Below the pieces are notes generated by a model. That model did no database searches, was not told where the DNA came from, and was given only the letters and a program-made list of their open reading frames with translations. 54,773 nucleotides of DNA, taken from the NCBI GenBank assembly GCA_025359215.1, contig JANYHE010000124.1, positions 1-54,773 on the forward strand, given 5' to 3'. This document shows, piece after piece, positions 1-9,648 of this stretch. Source of the DNA: Hyphomicrobiales bacterium (GTDB lineage Bacteria > Pseudomonadota > Alphaproteobacteria > Rhizobiales > Aestuariivirgaceae). Numbering within the stretch: the stretch's first letter is position 1; each line of letters begins with the position of its first letter. Both the position numbers and the translations under genes were made by a program.

Positions 1-206
1 AGAATGGCATGTTCCACACAATGGCTCACATGGTCTCGCAAAATTTCTTCCTCAGCGCGCCGCAGTGCAGCCCGAACAGCCGAAATTTGAGTAACAATAT
101 CAATACAATAGCGTCCATCCTCAACCATGCGCAAGAGGCCACCAACCTGGCCTTCAATGCGTTTGAACCGCTTGAGAACGGAACTCTTTGCTTCCTTTTG
201 CATCAT
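1..206 (-). CDS. csoR: CsoR/FrmR-family metal-sensing repressor, truncated by the window edge
   Basis: The minus strand from position 206 encodes 68 residues of a CsoR/RcnR/FrmR-family (DUF156) repressor before the window ends. Visible family signatures are RFKRIEGQVGGLLRMVEDG, YCIDIVTQISAVRAALRRA and the tail DHVSHCVEHAI. The Cys in YCID plus the His and Cys of HVSHC match the Cys-His-Cys copper(I) site of CsoR proteins. Such proteins are all-helical cytosolic repressors that leave DNA when they bind metal. Two adjacent ATG codons (206 and 203) could start it. It lies divergent from a copper ATPase with a shared operator, so copper sensing is the natural job; FrmR- or RcnR-like specificity cannot be fully excluded. 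About 20 C-terminal residues lie outside the window. Confidence 0.85.
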   Translation of the reverse strand, partial: MMQKEAKSSVLKRFKRIEGQVGGLLRMVEDGRYCIDIVTQISAVRAALRRAEEEILRDHVSHCVEHAI

Positions 207-238
207 TGACACATACCTATAGGGGGTATAGGCGTCAA
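206..238. promoter_or_regulatory. Facing csoR and copA promoters around a CsoR-like operator
   Basis: The dyad ATACC-N7-GGTAT (213-229) with a run of five G is typical of CsoR-family operators. On the minus strand, TTGACG (238-233) and TATGTG (215-210) are spaced 17 bp and would start transcription at or beside the csoR ATG, implying a very short or absent leader. On the plus strand, TTGACA (206-211) and TATAGG (227-232) are spaced 15 bp and point to copA. The operator therefore sits inside both candidate promoters, so one repressor could shut both genes. The dyad is directly visible; promoter assignment is inference. Confidence 0.6.
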
Positions 239-290
239 CGCTCAAATCTTAGTTTTGGAATCTCGATTAATTTGAGAATGAATAGCTGCC

Positions 291-2636
291 ATGGAACAAG
301 CCTTTGAATTGGTGTCGCATGGCGACAATGCGTCGTCACCCGACAAAGTAATTGATATGGTTTGCGGCATGGTGGTCGATCCTAAAACCGCAATGCACAC
401 AGCCGAGCACAACGGGCACACCTATTATTTTTGTGGCGCAAGTTGCAAAGCCAAGTTCATTGCAAATCCTACAAAGTATTTGACGGATGAAAAGCCAATA
501 GCGCCGGTGATTGCTGGTGCGATTTATACCTGTCCCATGCATCCCCAAATCCAACAAGTAGGCCCGGGGTCGTGCCCCATTTGCGGCATGGCGCTTGAAC
601 CTCAAACGGTCACGGCGGAGAGTGGCCCCAATCACGAGCTCATTGATATGACGCGCCGATTTTGGATTGGCCTCGCGCTGACTGTTCCTGTTTTTATTTT
701 AGAAATGGGCGGGCATGTCACAGGGCTCACCATGCTTTTGGGAGAACAACTTGCCAATGGGATTCAACTGGTGTTGGCAACACCTGTGGTTCTGTGGGCT
801 GGTTGGCCATTCTTAGTGCGGGGATGGCAATCTCTTCAAACTCGTAATCTAAACATGTTCACACTCATCGCCATGGGAACAGGCGTGTCATGGATTTATA
901 GCATCATTGCAACACTGATGCCTCAGATTTTTCCATCTGCATTTCGCACATCGGGTGGGTCGGTGGCGGTTTATTTTGAAGCTGCAGCCGTGATCACCGT
1001 GTTGGTGCTTTTGGGCCAAGTGCTCGAATTGCGCGCGCGTGACCAAACATCGGGAGCCATCAAAGCGCTGTTGGGGCTAGCGCCCAAAACGGCTCGCCGT
1101 GTGAATGCGAATGGCGCTGATGAAGAAGTAGCACTTGATTCAATTGCAATCGGTGATTTCCTTCGTGTCAGGCCCGGTGACAAAGTGCCCGTCGATGGTG
1201 AGATCACCGAGGGACGCTCATCACTGGATGAATCTTTAGTCACGGGCGAGTCGATGCCTCTCACCAAAGATAAAGGTGCAAAGGTGATCGGCGGCACATT
1301 GAATGCCAGCGGCAGTTTTGTGATGCGCGCCGAAAAAATTGGCAGTGAAACCATGCTGGCGCGCATTGTGCAAATGGTGGCCAACGCTCAGCGCAGCCGC
1401 GCACCCATTCAGCGCATGGCAGACCGTGTCTCCGGCTGGTTTGTGCCTGCCGTTATCGCCGCAGCACTTTTAGCTTTTGCGGCATGGTCAATCTGGGGGC
1501 CAGAACCCCGCTATGCCTATGGTTTGGTTGCAGCCGTTGCAGTTCTGATAATCGCCTGTCCCTGTGCCTTGGGGTTAGCCACGCCCATGTCTATCATGGT
1601 GGGTGTGGGGCGGGGTGCCCAAGCTGGAGTTCTCATCCGCGATGCCGAAGCTTTGGAGCGCATGGAAAGTGTCGACACAATTGTTATCGATAAAACTGGA
1701 ACGCTGACAGAAGGCAAGCCGTCTGTAGTTTCGATAGCAACAGTTGAAGGATACGCTGAAGACGAGGTTCTGCGCCTTGTTGCTTCAGTGGAGCAGGCCA
1801 GCGAGCATCCCTTAGCAGCGGCAATTGTGAAAGCAGCGGAGAATCGCAATCTGGAACTCGCCAAAGTCATGGGCTTTGATTCACCTTCTGGCAAAGGGGC
1901 AATTGGCATGGTTGAACGCAAACGTTTGGCCATCGGCAACGCAATGTTTATGGCCGAGCTCAACATAAAAATTGAGGAACTTTCAGCAAAGGCCGAAACC
2001 ATGCGCGCGGATGGTGCAACCGCCGTTTACGCCGCCATCAACGGCAAAATTGCTGGTGTGATTGCAATCGCTGATCCAGTGAAGATCACGACACCGCAGG
2101 CACTCAACCAACTCAAAAATGCAGGCTTGCGCATTGTCATGCTCACCGGCGACAATCGCACCACGGCCAATGCCATTGCAAATCGTTTGGGAATTACCGA
2201 AGTGGAAGCTGATGTTTTGCCTGATATGAAAGCGGCAGTCATAGCGAAATTGAAGTCAGAAGGCCGCGTAGTTGCTATGGCTGGCGATGGTGTGAACGAT
2301 GCGCCCGCGTTGGCCGCCGCCGATGTCGGCATTGCCATGGGCACCGGCACGGACGTGGCAATGGAAAGCGCTGGCATAACGCTGCTGCGCGGCGATCTGA
2401 TGGGAATTGTAATTGCCAGAAACCTGTCAAAAGCCGTGATGGGAAACATTCGCCAGAATCTGTTCTTTGCATTCTTCTATAACGCAGTCGGTGTGCCCAT
2501 TGCTGCAGGCGCATTATACCCAATGTTTGGCCTTCTACTCTCGCCCATGATCGCCGCCGCCGCAATGGCACTGTCATCGGTCAGCGTAATCGGCAATGCG
2601 CTCAGATTGCGAAACATTGCTCTGAGCGGTGATTAA
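291..2636 (+). CDS. copA: Copper-translocating P1B-type ATPase with YHS and HMBD N-terminus
   Basis: This 781-residue inner-membrane pump exports Cu+ at the cost of ATP. The N-terminus lacks a classical CXXC ferredoxin-like domain. Instead it has a YHS domain (about residues 20-63, with CGMVV and [11 protein letters not shown]) and a heavy-metal-binding motif (about 80-105, CPMHP and CPICGMAL). Then come membrane helices, the TGES actuator loop, the CPC metal-transport motif ([13 protein letters not shown]), the DKTGTLTEG phosphorylation site, the HP motif (SEHPLAAAI) and the [10 protein letters not shown] hinge. The last helices contain YN and MALSS motifs, characteristic of the Cu+ (P1B-1) subgroup. 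Its promoter region is shared with csoR, which supports copper-induced expression. Length is normal for YHS/HMBD-type copper ATPases. Confidence 0.93.
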   Translation: MEQAFELVSHGDNASSPDKVIDMVCGMVVDPKTAMHTAEHNGHTYYFCGASCKAKFIANPTKYLTDEKPIAPVIAGAIYTCPMHPQIQQVGPGSCPICGMALEPQTVTAESGPNHELIDMTRRFWIGLALTVPVFILEMGGHVTGLTMLLGEQLANGIQLVLATPVVLWAGWPFLVRGWQSLQTRNLNMFTLIAMGTGVSWIYSIIATLMPQIFPSAFRTSGGSVAVYFEAAAVITVLVLLGQVLELRARDQTSGAIKALLGLAPKTARRVNANGADEEVALDSIAIGDFLRVRPGDKVPVDGEITEGRSSLDESLVTGESMPLTKDKGAKVIGGTLNASGSFVMRAEKIGSETMLARIVQMVANAQRSRAPIQRMADRVSGWFVPAVIAAALLAFAAWSIWGPEPRYAYGLVAAVAVLIIACPCALGLATPMSIMVGVGRGAQAGVLIRDAEALERMESVDTIVIDKTGTLTEGKPSVVSIATVEGYAEDEVLRLVASVEQASEHPLAAAIVKAAENRNLELAKVMGFDSPSGKGAIGMVERKRLAIGNAMFMAELNIKIEELSAKAETMRADGATAVYAAINGKIAGVIAIADPVKITTPQALNQLKNAGLRIVMLTGDNRTTANAIANRLGITEVEADVLPDMKAAVIAKLKSEGRVVAMAGDGVNDAPALAAADVGIAMGTGTDVAMESAGITLLRGDLMGIVIARNLSKAVMGNIRQNLFFAFFYNAVGVPIAAGALYPMFGLLLSPMIAAAAMALSSVSVIGNALRLRNIALSGD

Positions 2637-2645
2637 ATGGGGAAA

Positions 2646-2721
2646 TGGTGCTGCTTAGGTGACTCGAACACCTGACCCCCGCATTACGAATGCGGTGCTC
2701 TACCAACTGAGCTAAAGCAGC
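2646..2721 (-). tRNA. tRNA-Thr (anticodon CGT)
   Basis: The minus strand folds as a full tRNA: acceptor stem GCTGCTT/AAGCAGC, D-arm with AGCTCAGTTGGTAGAGC, an anticodon stem CCGCA/TGCGG enclosing loop TTCGTAA, and T-arm with GTTCGAGTC. The anticodon is CGT, reading threonine codon ACG. The CCA end is encoded (TGG at 2646-2648 on the plus strand). It stands alone between copA and the hemY operon. Confidence 0.95.
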
Positions 2722-2767
2722 AACTTGTGCGTGAATTAAACGGTTTCTAGATCGATTTCAACTGGGG

Positions 2768-4171
2768 TCACTCAATACCTGGATCGTCGGGTGCGCGAAA
2801 TTGTTGGAGGGGCTGTGCTTCAGCAGGTTTTGTTTGAAGCAATGGTGTTTCTGCGGGTGGCGAAATCTGCCATTGGCCTTGTGATGTGTATTCAAAAGGT
2901 GGTTTCCATTCGCACGGCACAATATCGCCCGTCACGGGTGAAACTGGGGTCCAGCGCGTGGAAGCGACACCGTCTGAAACCCACACAGGATCACGCGGCG
3001 CATGAAGTGCGCGGGCCAGCCACTCGCGCGCGCGGCCTTTGTCATCTGCCGCTTCTTCGATTTCCGCCATAAGCCCGCACAAGCGCGCCTGCGGTTTGTC
3101 CTCGACAAAACTTTCTAATGATGACCGCGCTACATCCCAGCGCCGTGCGTTAATGGCAGCGCGGGCCAATGAATAGGCGGCTTCAATATTTTCGCCGGGC
3201 TTCCCCACCAAATCGCGCACGCGCTCAAATCGCTGTTCGGCATCATCATCTGTTTTGCTGTTGGCCATCACATCCGCAAGCTGCGCATGCGGGTTCAAAG
3301 CCCAAGTGCTGCGCAAAATTTTGTTGGCCTTGCGCAGATTGTTATCAGCAAGATAACACCGTGCTGCCACCAGAGCCGCCGGAACCAGTTTCGCATCTAA
3401 ACCGTGGGCCTGCACCGCCAAATTCAAAGCGCGTGAACGATCAGTTTCTTCTTCTGCCAAAGCTTGCGCTGTGAGAAGTGCTGCTTGTTTTTTGAGTGCT
3501 TCATCACGGGGCATCAAACTGAATTTTGCTTGATTGGCCACAGTGGCCGCCGCTGCCGCCCAATCTTTGGCAGCGGTTTGAACTTGTAACACTGCTGCGG
3601 AGGCCCAAGGCAGCCTTGGATTTTTTGCTAGTGCCCGGTCGGCAATGCTGCGTGCAGCTGGCCAATCGCCAGCTTGTTTTGCTTCAGCAAAAAGCCCGCG
3701 CAAGCCCAGCAATTCTGTTTCCGGAGATTTGGTCATATCTTCAAAGGCGCGCTTCACGCCAGCCCGGTCGCCTTTAAGCTGTGCGGCCTGCGCGGTGAGC
3801 AGCGTGATCAGTGGTTCATGCTTCAGAGTTTCTCCGGCAATGCCAGCATGGCGGGCAGCCGCCTGTGCATCGCCAGCGCCAGCCGCAATAATCCCGCGTG
3901 ACAATGAATCGTAGGCTTTGCGATGTTTGCGAAAACGCAAGCTTTCCCGCATGGCCGTGGGGCTGCGCCAAATGCGCTGCGTAATGCGCCACATAAAATA
4001 AAGCACCGTGAGAACCACAGCGAGTGACACCACACCGACCAAAACCGACATATGAATATCACGTCCCAACCACTGGATGGTAATGCTGCCCGGTCTATCG
4101 GCGAGCCATGCAAAGCCTATAGCCGCTAAAACCAAGAGCCCAAACCGCCATAAGAGTTTTACCATATGCAT
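2768..4171 (-). CDS. hemY: HemY-family membrane protein of the heme gene cluster
   Basis: This 467-residue protein begins with two membrane segments (about residues 5-22 and 41-64) followed by a long helical, TPR-like region and a proline-rich tail. This is the layout of proteobacterial HemY (HemY_N domain), an inner-membrane protein found at the end of hemCDX-type operons. Its exact role in heme synthesis is unclear, and it is unrelated to the protoporphyrinogen oxidase also called HemY in Bacillus. The start overlaps the stop of the upstream mitofilin-like gene (ATGA-type overlap), indicating translational coupling. MHM at the N-terminus gives two possible starts two codons apart; I use the first. 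Confidence 0.85.
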   Translation of the reverse strand: MHMVKLLWRFGLLVLAAIGFAWLADRPGSITIQWLGRDIHMSVLVGVVSLAVVLTVLYFMWRITQRIWRSPTAMRESLRFRKHRKAYDSLSRGIIAAGAGDAQAAARHAGIAGETLKHEPLITLLTAQAAQLKGDRAGVKRAFEDMTKSPETELLGLRGLFAEAKQAGDWPAARSIADRALAKNPRLPWASAAVLQVQTAAKDWAAAAATVANQAKFSLMPRDEALKKQAALLTAQALAEEETDRSRALNLAVQAHGLDAKLVPAALVAARCYLADNNLRKANKILRSTWALNPHAQLADVMANSKTDDDAEQRFERVRDLVGKPGENIEAAYSLARAAINARRWDVARSSLESFVEDKPQARLCGLMAEIEEAADDKGRAREWLARALHAPRDPVWVSDGVASTRWTPVSPVTGDIVPCEWKPPFEYTSQGQWQISPPAETPLLQTKPAEAQPLQQFRAPDDPGIE

Positions 4172-5262
4172 CAGCCCTTCGCCGCAATTTCACGAAGCAC
4201 AGCGGCTGATGCTTTTTCCATCGCCTGTTCTAAAGCTAATCTGGCAACAGCTTTGTCATGCCATTTTTGCAGCTCAACTGGCAAAGCACCCTCAGCTTGT
4301 TCGAGCGTGAGAACAGCTTTTTTCAAATCGCCTTGTTCGGCAAGTACTGCACATTGCGTGGCAATGTCTCGCCAATCAGCAACACCCGAATCTTTGATCG
4401 TAATAAGTCCGGACATCATAGAAACAGCCGAACCCCACCAACTGTTATCAGGTGCAGCTGGTGTGGGTTCAGATTTTGGCAGGGTTGCAATAATATTTTT
4501 CAACTCAGCACTCAAGCCTTGTGCATTGGGCAAGCCTTGGGTGGCTTGTGCGCTCAGCACTTCAAGGCCTTCTGCTGCAGGCACCATGCGGGCAATGCGC
4601 CCAATCTCATCGGCATAGGGCGCACCTTGCGCCACATTTGCTTTCAGATCAGCCAATGATTGCGATAGCACCGCTGTGTCAGCCTTGGCAGTTCCGGTGG
4701 AAGTTTTCAGGCTGGCCACGTCTTTTTCCAAACTATCAACGCGTGATGCAAGCGCCGAAGAATCTGCACCAGCTGGTGCTTGCGCAGTGCCGTCTGAACG
4801 CATTGCTGATTTCAATTCGTCGATTGTCGCAGTGGCGGCCGCAAGAGATTTCTCCAAAGCTGCGATGTTTTTCTTTGTGCCAACCGCGTCTTGGTTCAAG
4901 GTTCCCGTCTGCTTTTTAGCTTCTTCCGCAGCGCTAAGCGCGGCACCCAGTTGAGATTTAATTTCATCGCTAAAACCAACCACAGCATCAAGCTTTCCGC
5001 TCAGTGTTTTAGTTGTGGCCTCAAGCGCATCAACGCGCACAGCCATGGCTTGAGTTTGATCCGATGGCAAATAGCTGGAAAGAAGATCACGGTAGAGCCA
5101 ACCACCGCCCACGGCACTGGCCACGGCCACAAGGCCGACGATACCCAGCGAGGTTCGACTGCGCTTAGGTTGAGGCGAGGATGCTTTTTCTTCCGACGTG
5201 CTGTCAACAATGTTATCCGGAGAAATGTCAATAATTTCGCTTTGGTTTTCATGGTCACTCAT
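4171..5262 (-). CDS. Mitofilin/COG4223-type membrane protein
   Basis: The 363-residue product has a short acidic cytoplasmic N-terminus, one membrane helix (about 41-60, SLGIVGLVAVASAVGGGWLY), a long coiled-coil/alanine-rich section (about 75-200), and a C-terminal helical domain that contains LEQAEGALPVELQKWHDKA. This matches the alphaproteobacterial relatives of mitochondrial mitofilin (Mic60), which are encoded next to heme genes and are linked to intracytoplasmic membrane or crista-like organisation. It sits between hemD (29 bp upstream) and hemY (overlapping). Family membership is inferred from architecture and synteny; no catalytic motif is expected. Confidence 0.82.
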   Translation of the reverse strand: MSDHENQSEIIDISPDNIVDSTSEEKASSPQPKRSRTSLGIVGLVAVASAVGGGWLYRDLLSSYLPSDQTQAMAVRVDALEATTKTLSGKLDAVVGFSDEIKSQLGAALSAAEEAKKQTGTLNQDAVGTKKNIAALEKSLAAATATIDELKSAMRSDGTAQAPAGADSSALASRVDSLEKDVASLKTSTGTAKADTAVLSQSLADLKANVAQGAPYADEIGRIARMVPAAEGLEVLSAQATQGLPNAQGLSAELKNIIATLPKSEPTPAAPDNSWWGSAVSMMSGLITIKDSGVADWRDIATQCAVLAEQGDLKKAVLTLEQAEGALPVELQKWHDKAVARLALEQAMEKASAAVLREIAAKG

Positions 5263-5290
5263 GACATCTCACCTATTCCGCTTTAGAGTT

Positions 5291-5977
5291 TTATTCAAGC
5301 GCCGCCAAAATGGAAGCTTCGGTCGGCGTATTCGCCATGACTATGGGCCAGCTCTGTGGCAGGCTAGCGGCCACATTGGCGGAAAGGCAATAATGCACCA
5401 TGTTTTCTGCCAAGTTTTCAAGTTTCAGCCTTAAAATTTCCGCCCGCCAAATCGTGGCACTTCGCGGTGAATAAAGCATAACTGCATTTGCCTGCTCAAT
5501 TTCAGCTTCATGGCCCGACAGACGCGCAGGCACGGCATCATAAGTCACCACACGATCAACCCGAAACCCTGCTGCCGTTAATTTGCCTTCAAGATCACCG
5601 GATGTTTCCGAGCCGGAAATATAAAGGATGGGTCCAGCCTGAGGATCATATTTTTGCATCATATAAGCTGCCAGACCGTCAACATCGCCGCCTTGTGCTG
5701 AAACGTTGGCAAAGCCAGCATTCATAGCAGCCTGCAAGGAATGCGGCCCAACGGCTATAACCGGGCAAGCTTTGAGCGCAGCAGTGATGCTGACGGAGCG
5801 CACCCCATTGGCACTGGTGAGGCAGATTGCTTGATAGCTTTTCGCAGGAACGGTGACATCTGCGCGCGGCACAATTGTAATCATTGGCAGCACCGAAACA
5901 CTATGCCCCATGGCCCTCAACTTTGCCGCGAGAACCGCTGAATCTTCTTCAGGCCTCGTGATGATAATGTTCATCAA
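5291..5977 (-). CDS. hemD: Uroporphyrinogen-III synthase
   Basis: This 228-residue protein matches HemD in size, position and key segments: N-terminal IITRPEEDSAVLAAKL, CLTSANGVRSV near residue 54, and the C-terminal VMLYSPRSATIW and ANTPTEASILAAL. HemD closes and inverts ring D of hydroxymethylbilane to make uroporphyrinogen III, in the cytosol. Its ATG overlaps the hemC stop by four bases, so the two consecutive heme enzymes are translationally coupled. HemD sequences diverge strongly, so the identification leans partly on the hemC neighbour. Confidence 0.9.
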   Translation of the reverse strand: MMNIIITRPEEDSAVLAAKLRAMGHSVSVLPMITIVPRADVTVPAKSYQAICLTSANGVRSVSITAALKACPVIAVGPHSLQAAMNAGFANVSAQGGDVDGLAAYMMQKYDPQAGPILYISGSETSGDLEGKLTAAGFRVDRVVTYDAVPARLSGHEAEIEQANAVMLYSPRSATIWRAEILRLKLENLAENMVHYCLSANVAASLPQSWPIVMANTPTEASILAALE

Positions 5978-6888
5978 TATGCAATCAAACTGCCGCCTTT
6001 GGCTTTCACATCTTCGCCCGCATCACGGCCCATGGCTGCTGCATCGGCAAGACCACCCGATCGTGAGACTTTGAAGACATGTTTGCCATCAAGAGTTAAC
6101 GCTTCGCCGCGGAATTGAATGTTGCCATTTTCAATTATAGCATGCCCCGCAATGGGGGTGCGGCAGGAACCATCAAGGGCTGCCATAAACCCGCGCTCGC
6201 ACATCACCGCAATAAAAGTGTGTTCATGGTTGAGCGGCGCAAGAATTTTTCGCGTGGCTTCGTCGTGTGTTTGAATTTGAATGCCAATTGCACCTTGAGC
6301 AACCGCTGGCAACATCTCATCAATTGAAATGGCTTGTGTGATTTTATCAGCAAGCCCCAAGCGGTTCAAACCCGCACAGGCCAAGAATGTGGCATGGGCC
6401 ACACCATCTTGCAATTTCTGCAAACGCGTTTGCACATTGCCGCGGAATTGGATTGTTTTCAGGTCAGGCCTCAGCCGCAAGGCTTGTGCCGTGCGCCGCA
6501 CCGAAGAGGACCCTAACAAAGCCCCCTGAGGCAATTCCATCAGAGAATTTGCAGCAAAGCTCAGCAACGCATCGCGGGCATCTTCGCGGGGCAACAAGGC
6601 CGCAAGGTCTAAGCCTTGGGGCATGTGGGCTGGCACATCCTTCATTGAATGCACGGCAAGATCGATTGCACCAGCAAACAAAGCTTCTTCCAATTCCTTG
6701 GTAAAGAGCCCTTTGCCGCCAATCTCACTCAGTGGGCGATCACGGATCTGGTCACCCGTCGTCGTGAAGGTAACGATCTCAATTTCATCCTGCGCCCAAC
6801 CATGAGCCGCCATCAAACGGTCGCGTGTTTCATGGGCCTGTGCTAAAGCGAGGGGCGATCCTCGCGTTCCAATTCTAATTTTACTCAT
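5974..6888 (-). CDS. hemC: Porphobilinogen deaminase (hydroxymethylbilane synthase)
   Basis: The 304-residue product is a standard-length HemC. It starts with RIGTRGSPLALAQAHETRD and contains the substrate-binding HSMKDVP segment (near 80), LGSSSVRRTAQALRLRPDL (near 123) and RFMAALDGSCRTPIAGHA-like sequence carrying the cysteine that holds the dipyrromethane cofactor (near 238). It polymerises four porphobilinogens to hydroxymethylbilane in the cytosol. It is first in the minus-strand hemC-hemD-mitofilin-hemY operon and diverges from tsaD across 62 bp, a gene order common in alphaproteobacteria. Confidence 0.96.
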   Translation of the reverse strand: MSKIRIGTRGSPLALAQAHETRDRLMAAHGWAQDEIEIVTFTTTGDQIRDRPLSEIGGKGLFTKELEEALFAGAIDLAVHSMKDVPAHMPQGLDLAALLPREDARDALLSFAANSLMELPQGALLGSSSVRRTAQALRLRPDLKTIQFRGNVQTRLQKLQDGVAHATFLACAGLNRLGLADKITQAISIDEMLPAVAQGAIGIQIQTHDEATRKILAPLNHEHTFIAVMCERGFMAALDGSCRTPIAGHAIIENGNIQFRGEALTLDGKHVFKVSRSGGLADAAAMGRDAGEDVKAKGGSLIAY

Positions 6889-6950
6889 TTGCCAAGTTTA
6901 GGCGGTCGATGCTAGAGCGGCAACCCCAACCTGAGTTATAAACACCCCAC

Positions 6951-8036
6951 ATGAAAACTTTAATCCTTGGCATCGAAACCTCGTGTGATGAAACTGCGGC
7001 CGCCGTTGTTTCGCGCAGCGCCGATGGCCATGGGGAATTGCTCAGCAATGTCGTTTTGTCGCAACTCAAAGAACATGCCCCCTTTGGTGGCGTGGTGCCA
7101 GAAATTGCCGCCCGCGCCCATGTCACCCATTTGGATCGCTTGATTGCGCAAGCGATGCGCGAGGCCCAAGTGCCGTTTGACCAACTCAGCGCCGTTGCGG
7201 CAACAGCAGGGCCCGGCCTGCTGGGTGGCTTGATTGTGGGGCTAATGGCAGGCAAGGCCATAGCGATGGCCCATGACATTCCATTTCTAGCCATCAACCA
7301 TCTGGAAGGACATGCTTTAACACCGCGCCTTTTGGGTGACTGTGAGTTTCCTTATTTGCTGCTGCTCATTTCTGGTGGCCACACCCAGTTTCAAATGGTC
7401 TCTGGCGTGGGCCACTATAAGCGTCTCGGCACGACCATCGATGATGCACTCGGGGAAGCCTTCGACAAAACGGCCAAGCTCTTAGGCTTGGGCTATCCTG
7501 GTGGGCCGCGCGTTGAAGCCTATGCCAAGCGCGGCAATGCCAAACGCTTCAATTTTCCGCGCCCTTTGAAGGGAAGGGATGATTGCAATTTTTCATTCTC
7601 CGGCCTGAAAACAGCCGTGCGTGAAACCGTGTATTCTATGGGCGAATTGACTGATGCGGATGTAGCCGATGTGTGTGCCAGTTTTGAGCTGGCCGTAGCG
7701 GAAACCTTGGAAGATCGTTTGAAGCGCGCCTTTGCTGCATTTCGATTGGCGCACCCTGATGCAATTAGTCCGGCTCTTGTTGTTGCAGGCGGGGTGGCCG
7801 CCAATGCCCGGTTGCGCCAGGTTTTTGAAACAAGTGCTGCGCATCATGGCTTTGTTTTAGCTGTTCCGCCATTTCATCTGTGCACGGACAATGCGGCCAT
7901 GATTGCTTGGGCAGGGGCTGAAAGACTAGCACTGGGCCACAGCGACGACATTAGCTTTGCGGCCCGCCCGCGCTGGCCCCTCGATACTGTATCAGCCACA
8001 GTTTATGGCTCCGGCCGACTTGGAGCAAAGGCATGA
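6951..8036 (+). CDS. tsaD: tRNA N6-adenosine threonylcarbamoyltransferase
   Basis: TsaD (361 residues) transfers the threonylcarbamoyl group to A37 of tRNAs that read ANN codons, working with TsaB and TsaE. The start [15 protein letters not shown] is the family's ATP-binding signature. The iron site HLEGH lies near residue 115, followed by [51 protein letters not shown] and the second iron ligand region [12 protein letters not shown]. All expected catalytic segments are present. The gene ends in a four-base overlap with gpsA. Confidence 0.97.
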   Translation: MKTLILGIETSCDETAAAVVSRSADGHGELLSNVVLSQLKEHAPFGGVVPEIAARAHVTHLDRLIAQAMREAQVPFDQLSAVAATAGPGLLGGLIVGLMAGKAIAMAHDIPFLAINHLEGHALTPRLLGDCEFPYLLLLISGGHTQFQMVSGVGHYKRLGTTIDDALGEAFDKTAKLLGLGYPGGPRVEAYAKRGNAKRFNFPRPLKGRDDCNFSFSGLKTAVRETVYSMGELTDADVADVCASFELAVAETLEDRLKRAFAAFRLAHPDAISPALVVAGGVAANARLRQVFETSAAHHGFVLAVPPFHLCTDNAAMIAWAGAERLALGHSDDISFAARPRWPLDTVSATVYGSGRLGAKA

Positions 8037-8914
8037 AAATCACGGTGATGGGTGATGGGGCCTGGGGCAAAACCCTGGCCTTCGTGGCAACCAAAGCAGG
8101 CCATGAAGTTGCCATCTGGTCGCGCCGCAATCCCATCCATTGGGCGTGTGATGCAACCATTCTTGCAGTTCCTGCCCAAGCGGCACGCAGTGTACTGCCC
8201 AATGTCAATTCGCCCGTCATAATTTCCGCCGCTAAAGGCATTGAACGGGGTACCGGTTTTACAATGGCAGAGCTTGCCAAGCAGCTAAAACCCAGTGCAG
8301 AATTCTATGCTTTGTCCGGCCCTAGTTTTGCCGCAGATGTTATGGCAGGCTTGCCGACTGCTGTAACTTTGGCAGGGCCAACGCTTCATTCTGCTACACA
8401 GTGGGCAGCCGCACTCTCTTTGCCTACGTTTCGCATCTATGCATCAGACGATGTGACAGGCGTTGAAATTGGCGGTGCGTTAAAAAATGTGCTGGCCATC
8501 GCTTGCGGCATATCGGATGGCAAAGGGCTGGGCGAAAGTGCGCGCGCCAGTCTCATCACCCGCGGCTTTGCCGAGCTCTCCCGCTATGCCCGAAAAATGG
8601 GTGCAAAATCTGAAACGCTCATTGGCCTTTCAGGCCTTGGTGACTTGCTTCTCACCAGTTCCAGCACCAAATCCCGAAATTATGCGTTTGGTCTGGCCAT
8701 CGGGCAGGGGGCCTCTTCAGCTGAAGCATTGGCCAAAGCCCCCGGTGTCGTCGAAGGTGCACACACCGCAGCCATTGCGGTTAAACTCGCTCGTCAACAT
8801 GAAGTCGATATGCCCATTATCAACGCTGTTCATGCCATCATTGACGGCGGCTCAAATCCAGCAGAAGAGATTGCCAAATTACTGGCACGCCCTGTCAGTG
8901 TTGAATTTAAATAG
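8033..8914 (+). CDS. gpsA: NAD(P)-dependent glycerol-3-phosphate dehydrogenase, shortened N-terminal domain
   Basis: GpsA makes sn-glycerol 3-phosphate from dihydroxyacetone phosphate for phospholipids. The nucleotide-binding loop ([12 protein letters not shown]), the SGPSFA segment, the catalytic-lysine region [34 protein letters not shown] and VVEGAHTA are all present. The protein is only 293 residues, against roughly 325-340 in the family. About 30-35 residues are missing between IWSRR (residue 31) and [10 protein letters not shown], normally the rest of the Rossmann beta-alpha segment with the conserved ..LP.. stretch. The reading frame is continuous, so this is a shortened protein rather than a frameshift. 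The start overlaps tsaD by four bases. Confidence 0.9.
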   Translation: MKITVMGDGAWGKTLAFVATKAGHEVAIWSRRNPIHWACDATILAVPAQAARSVLPNVNSPVIISAAKGIERGTGFTMAELAKQLKPSAEFYALSGPSFAADVMAGLPTAVTLAGPTLHSATQWAAALSLPTFRIYASDDVTGVEIGGALKNVLAIACGISDGKGLGESARASLITRGFAELSRYARKMGAKSETLIGLSGLGDLLLTSSSTKSRNYAFGLAIGQGASSAEALAKAPGVVEGAHTAAIAVKLARQHEVDMPIINAVHAIIDGGSNPAEEIAKLLARPVSVEFK

Positions 8915-8923
8915 GAGATAGAA

Positions 8924-9214
8924 ATGCTTTTTGTAGTATTGTGCACCGATAAACCAAACAGTTTGGATATGCGCCTGAAAGTGCGGCCCGATCATGTGGC
9001 TTTTCTCAACAGTTTAAACGGCGCGATGAAAGCTGCGGGCCCGTTTCTTGATGAAGCCGGAAATCCATGTGGCAGTCTGGTCATCATCGAAGCTGAAAAT
9101 CACAAAGAGGCTGAAGCCATTGCCGCAAAAGATCCCTATGCCATTGCGGGTCTTTTTTCGTCTGTTGAAATAAAACCATGGAAATGGACAATGAAAAATC
9201 CGGAGACTGTCTAA
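8924..9214 (+). CDS. YciI-like protein
   Basis: A 96-residue ferredoxin-like (dimeric alpha-beta barrel) protein of the YciI family (PF03795). It begins MLFVVLCTDKPNSLDMRLKVRPDHVAFL, with the conserved R-x-H (here RPDH) near residue 23. The end has the family pattern DPYAIAGLFSSVEIKPWKW. YciI proteins have a His-Asp pair and are suspected hydrolases or lyases, but most have no known substrate. A good ribosome site (AGGAGATAG) precedes the ATG. It sits in the tsaD-gpsA operon 9 bp after gpsA, and its TAA overlaps the ATG of the EVE gene (TAATG). Confidence 0.88.
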   Translation: MLFVVLCTDKPNSLDMRLKVRPDHVAFLNSLNGAMKAAGPFLDEAGNPCGSLVIIEAENHKEAEAIAAKDPYAIAGLFSSVEIKPWKWTMKNPETV

Positions 9215-9648
9215 TGGCCTATTGGCTTTTTAAATCTGAGCCTGATGTGTTTTCCTTTGCGCAGCTCATGAAAAAAGGTGCGAGCGGTGATGAATGGACT
9301 GGCATTCGTAACTATCAAGCACGCAACAACATGCGGGTGATGAAATTGGGCGATAAAGGTTTTTTCTATCATTCCAACATCGGTAAGGCCGTGGTTGGAA
9401 TTGTTGAAGTTTGCAAGCTCATCCACCCAGATTCAACCGCCGATAGACCCGCATGGGAATGCGTTGATGTTCGCGCCTTAGTGGCCATGCCGCGCGATGT
9501 TACACTTGACGAAATTAAAACAGACGCACGCCTCAGCGAAATGGTGTTGGTCAAAAATTCGCGTCTCTCAGTGCAACCAGTTTTGCCAGAAGAATGGAAA
9601 ATTATCTGTGATTTAGGCGGTTTAAAACTGCCGCCAAAGCTTTCGTGA
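9214..9648 (+). CDS. EVE domain protein (YTH/PUA-like fold)
   Basis: The 144-residue protein is a single EVE domain (PF01878): MAYWLFKSEPDVFSF, the WTGIRNYQARNNMR segment near residue 27, MKLGDKGFFYHSN, VGIVEVCK and the final VLPEEWKIICDLGGL. EVE domains share the PUA/YTH fold that binds modified bases in RNA or DNA. The name thymocyte nuclear protein 1 family refers to the same group. The start is set by the TAATG overlap with the YciI gene, and the stop overlaps the following GTG. Placement beside tsaD is compatible with an RNA-related role, but the ligand cannot be told from sequence. Confidence 0.92.
   Translation: MAYWLFKSEPDVFSFAQLMKKGASGDEWTGIRNYQARNNMRVMKLGDKGFFYHSNIGKAVVGIVEVCKLIHPDSTADRPAWECVDVRALVAMPRDVTLDEIKTDARLSEMVLVKNSRLSVQPVLPEEWKIICDLGGLKLPPKLS

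Noticed and set aside
9-209. Plus-strand open frame of 66 codons at the window start
   Set aside because: It is the antisense shadow of the truncated CsoR-family gene, whose minus-strand translation matches the family clearly.
8033-8914. Frameshift in gpsA
   Set aside because: The frame is continuous with family motifs on both sides of the shortened region, so this is a deletion, not a frame error.
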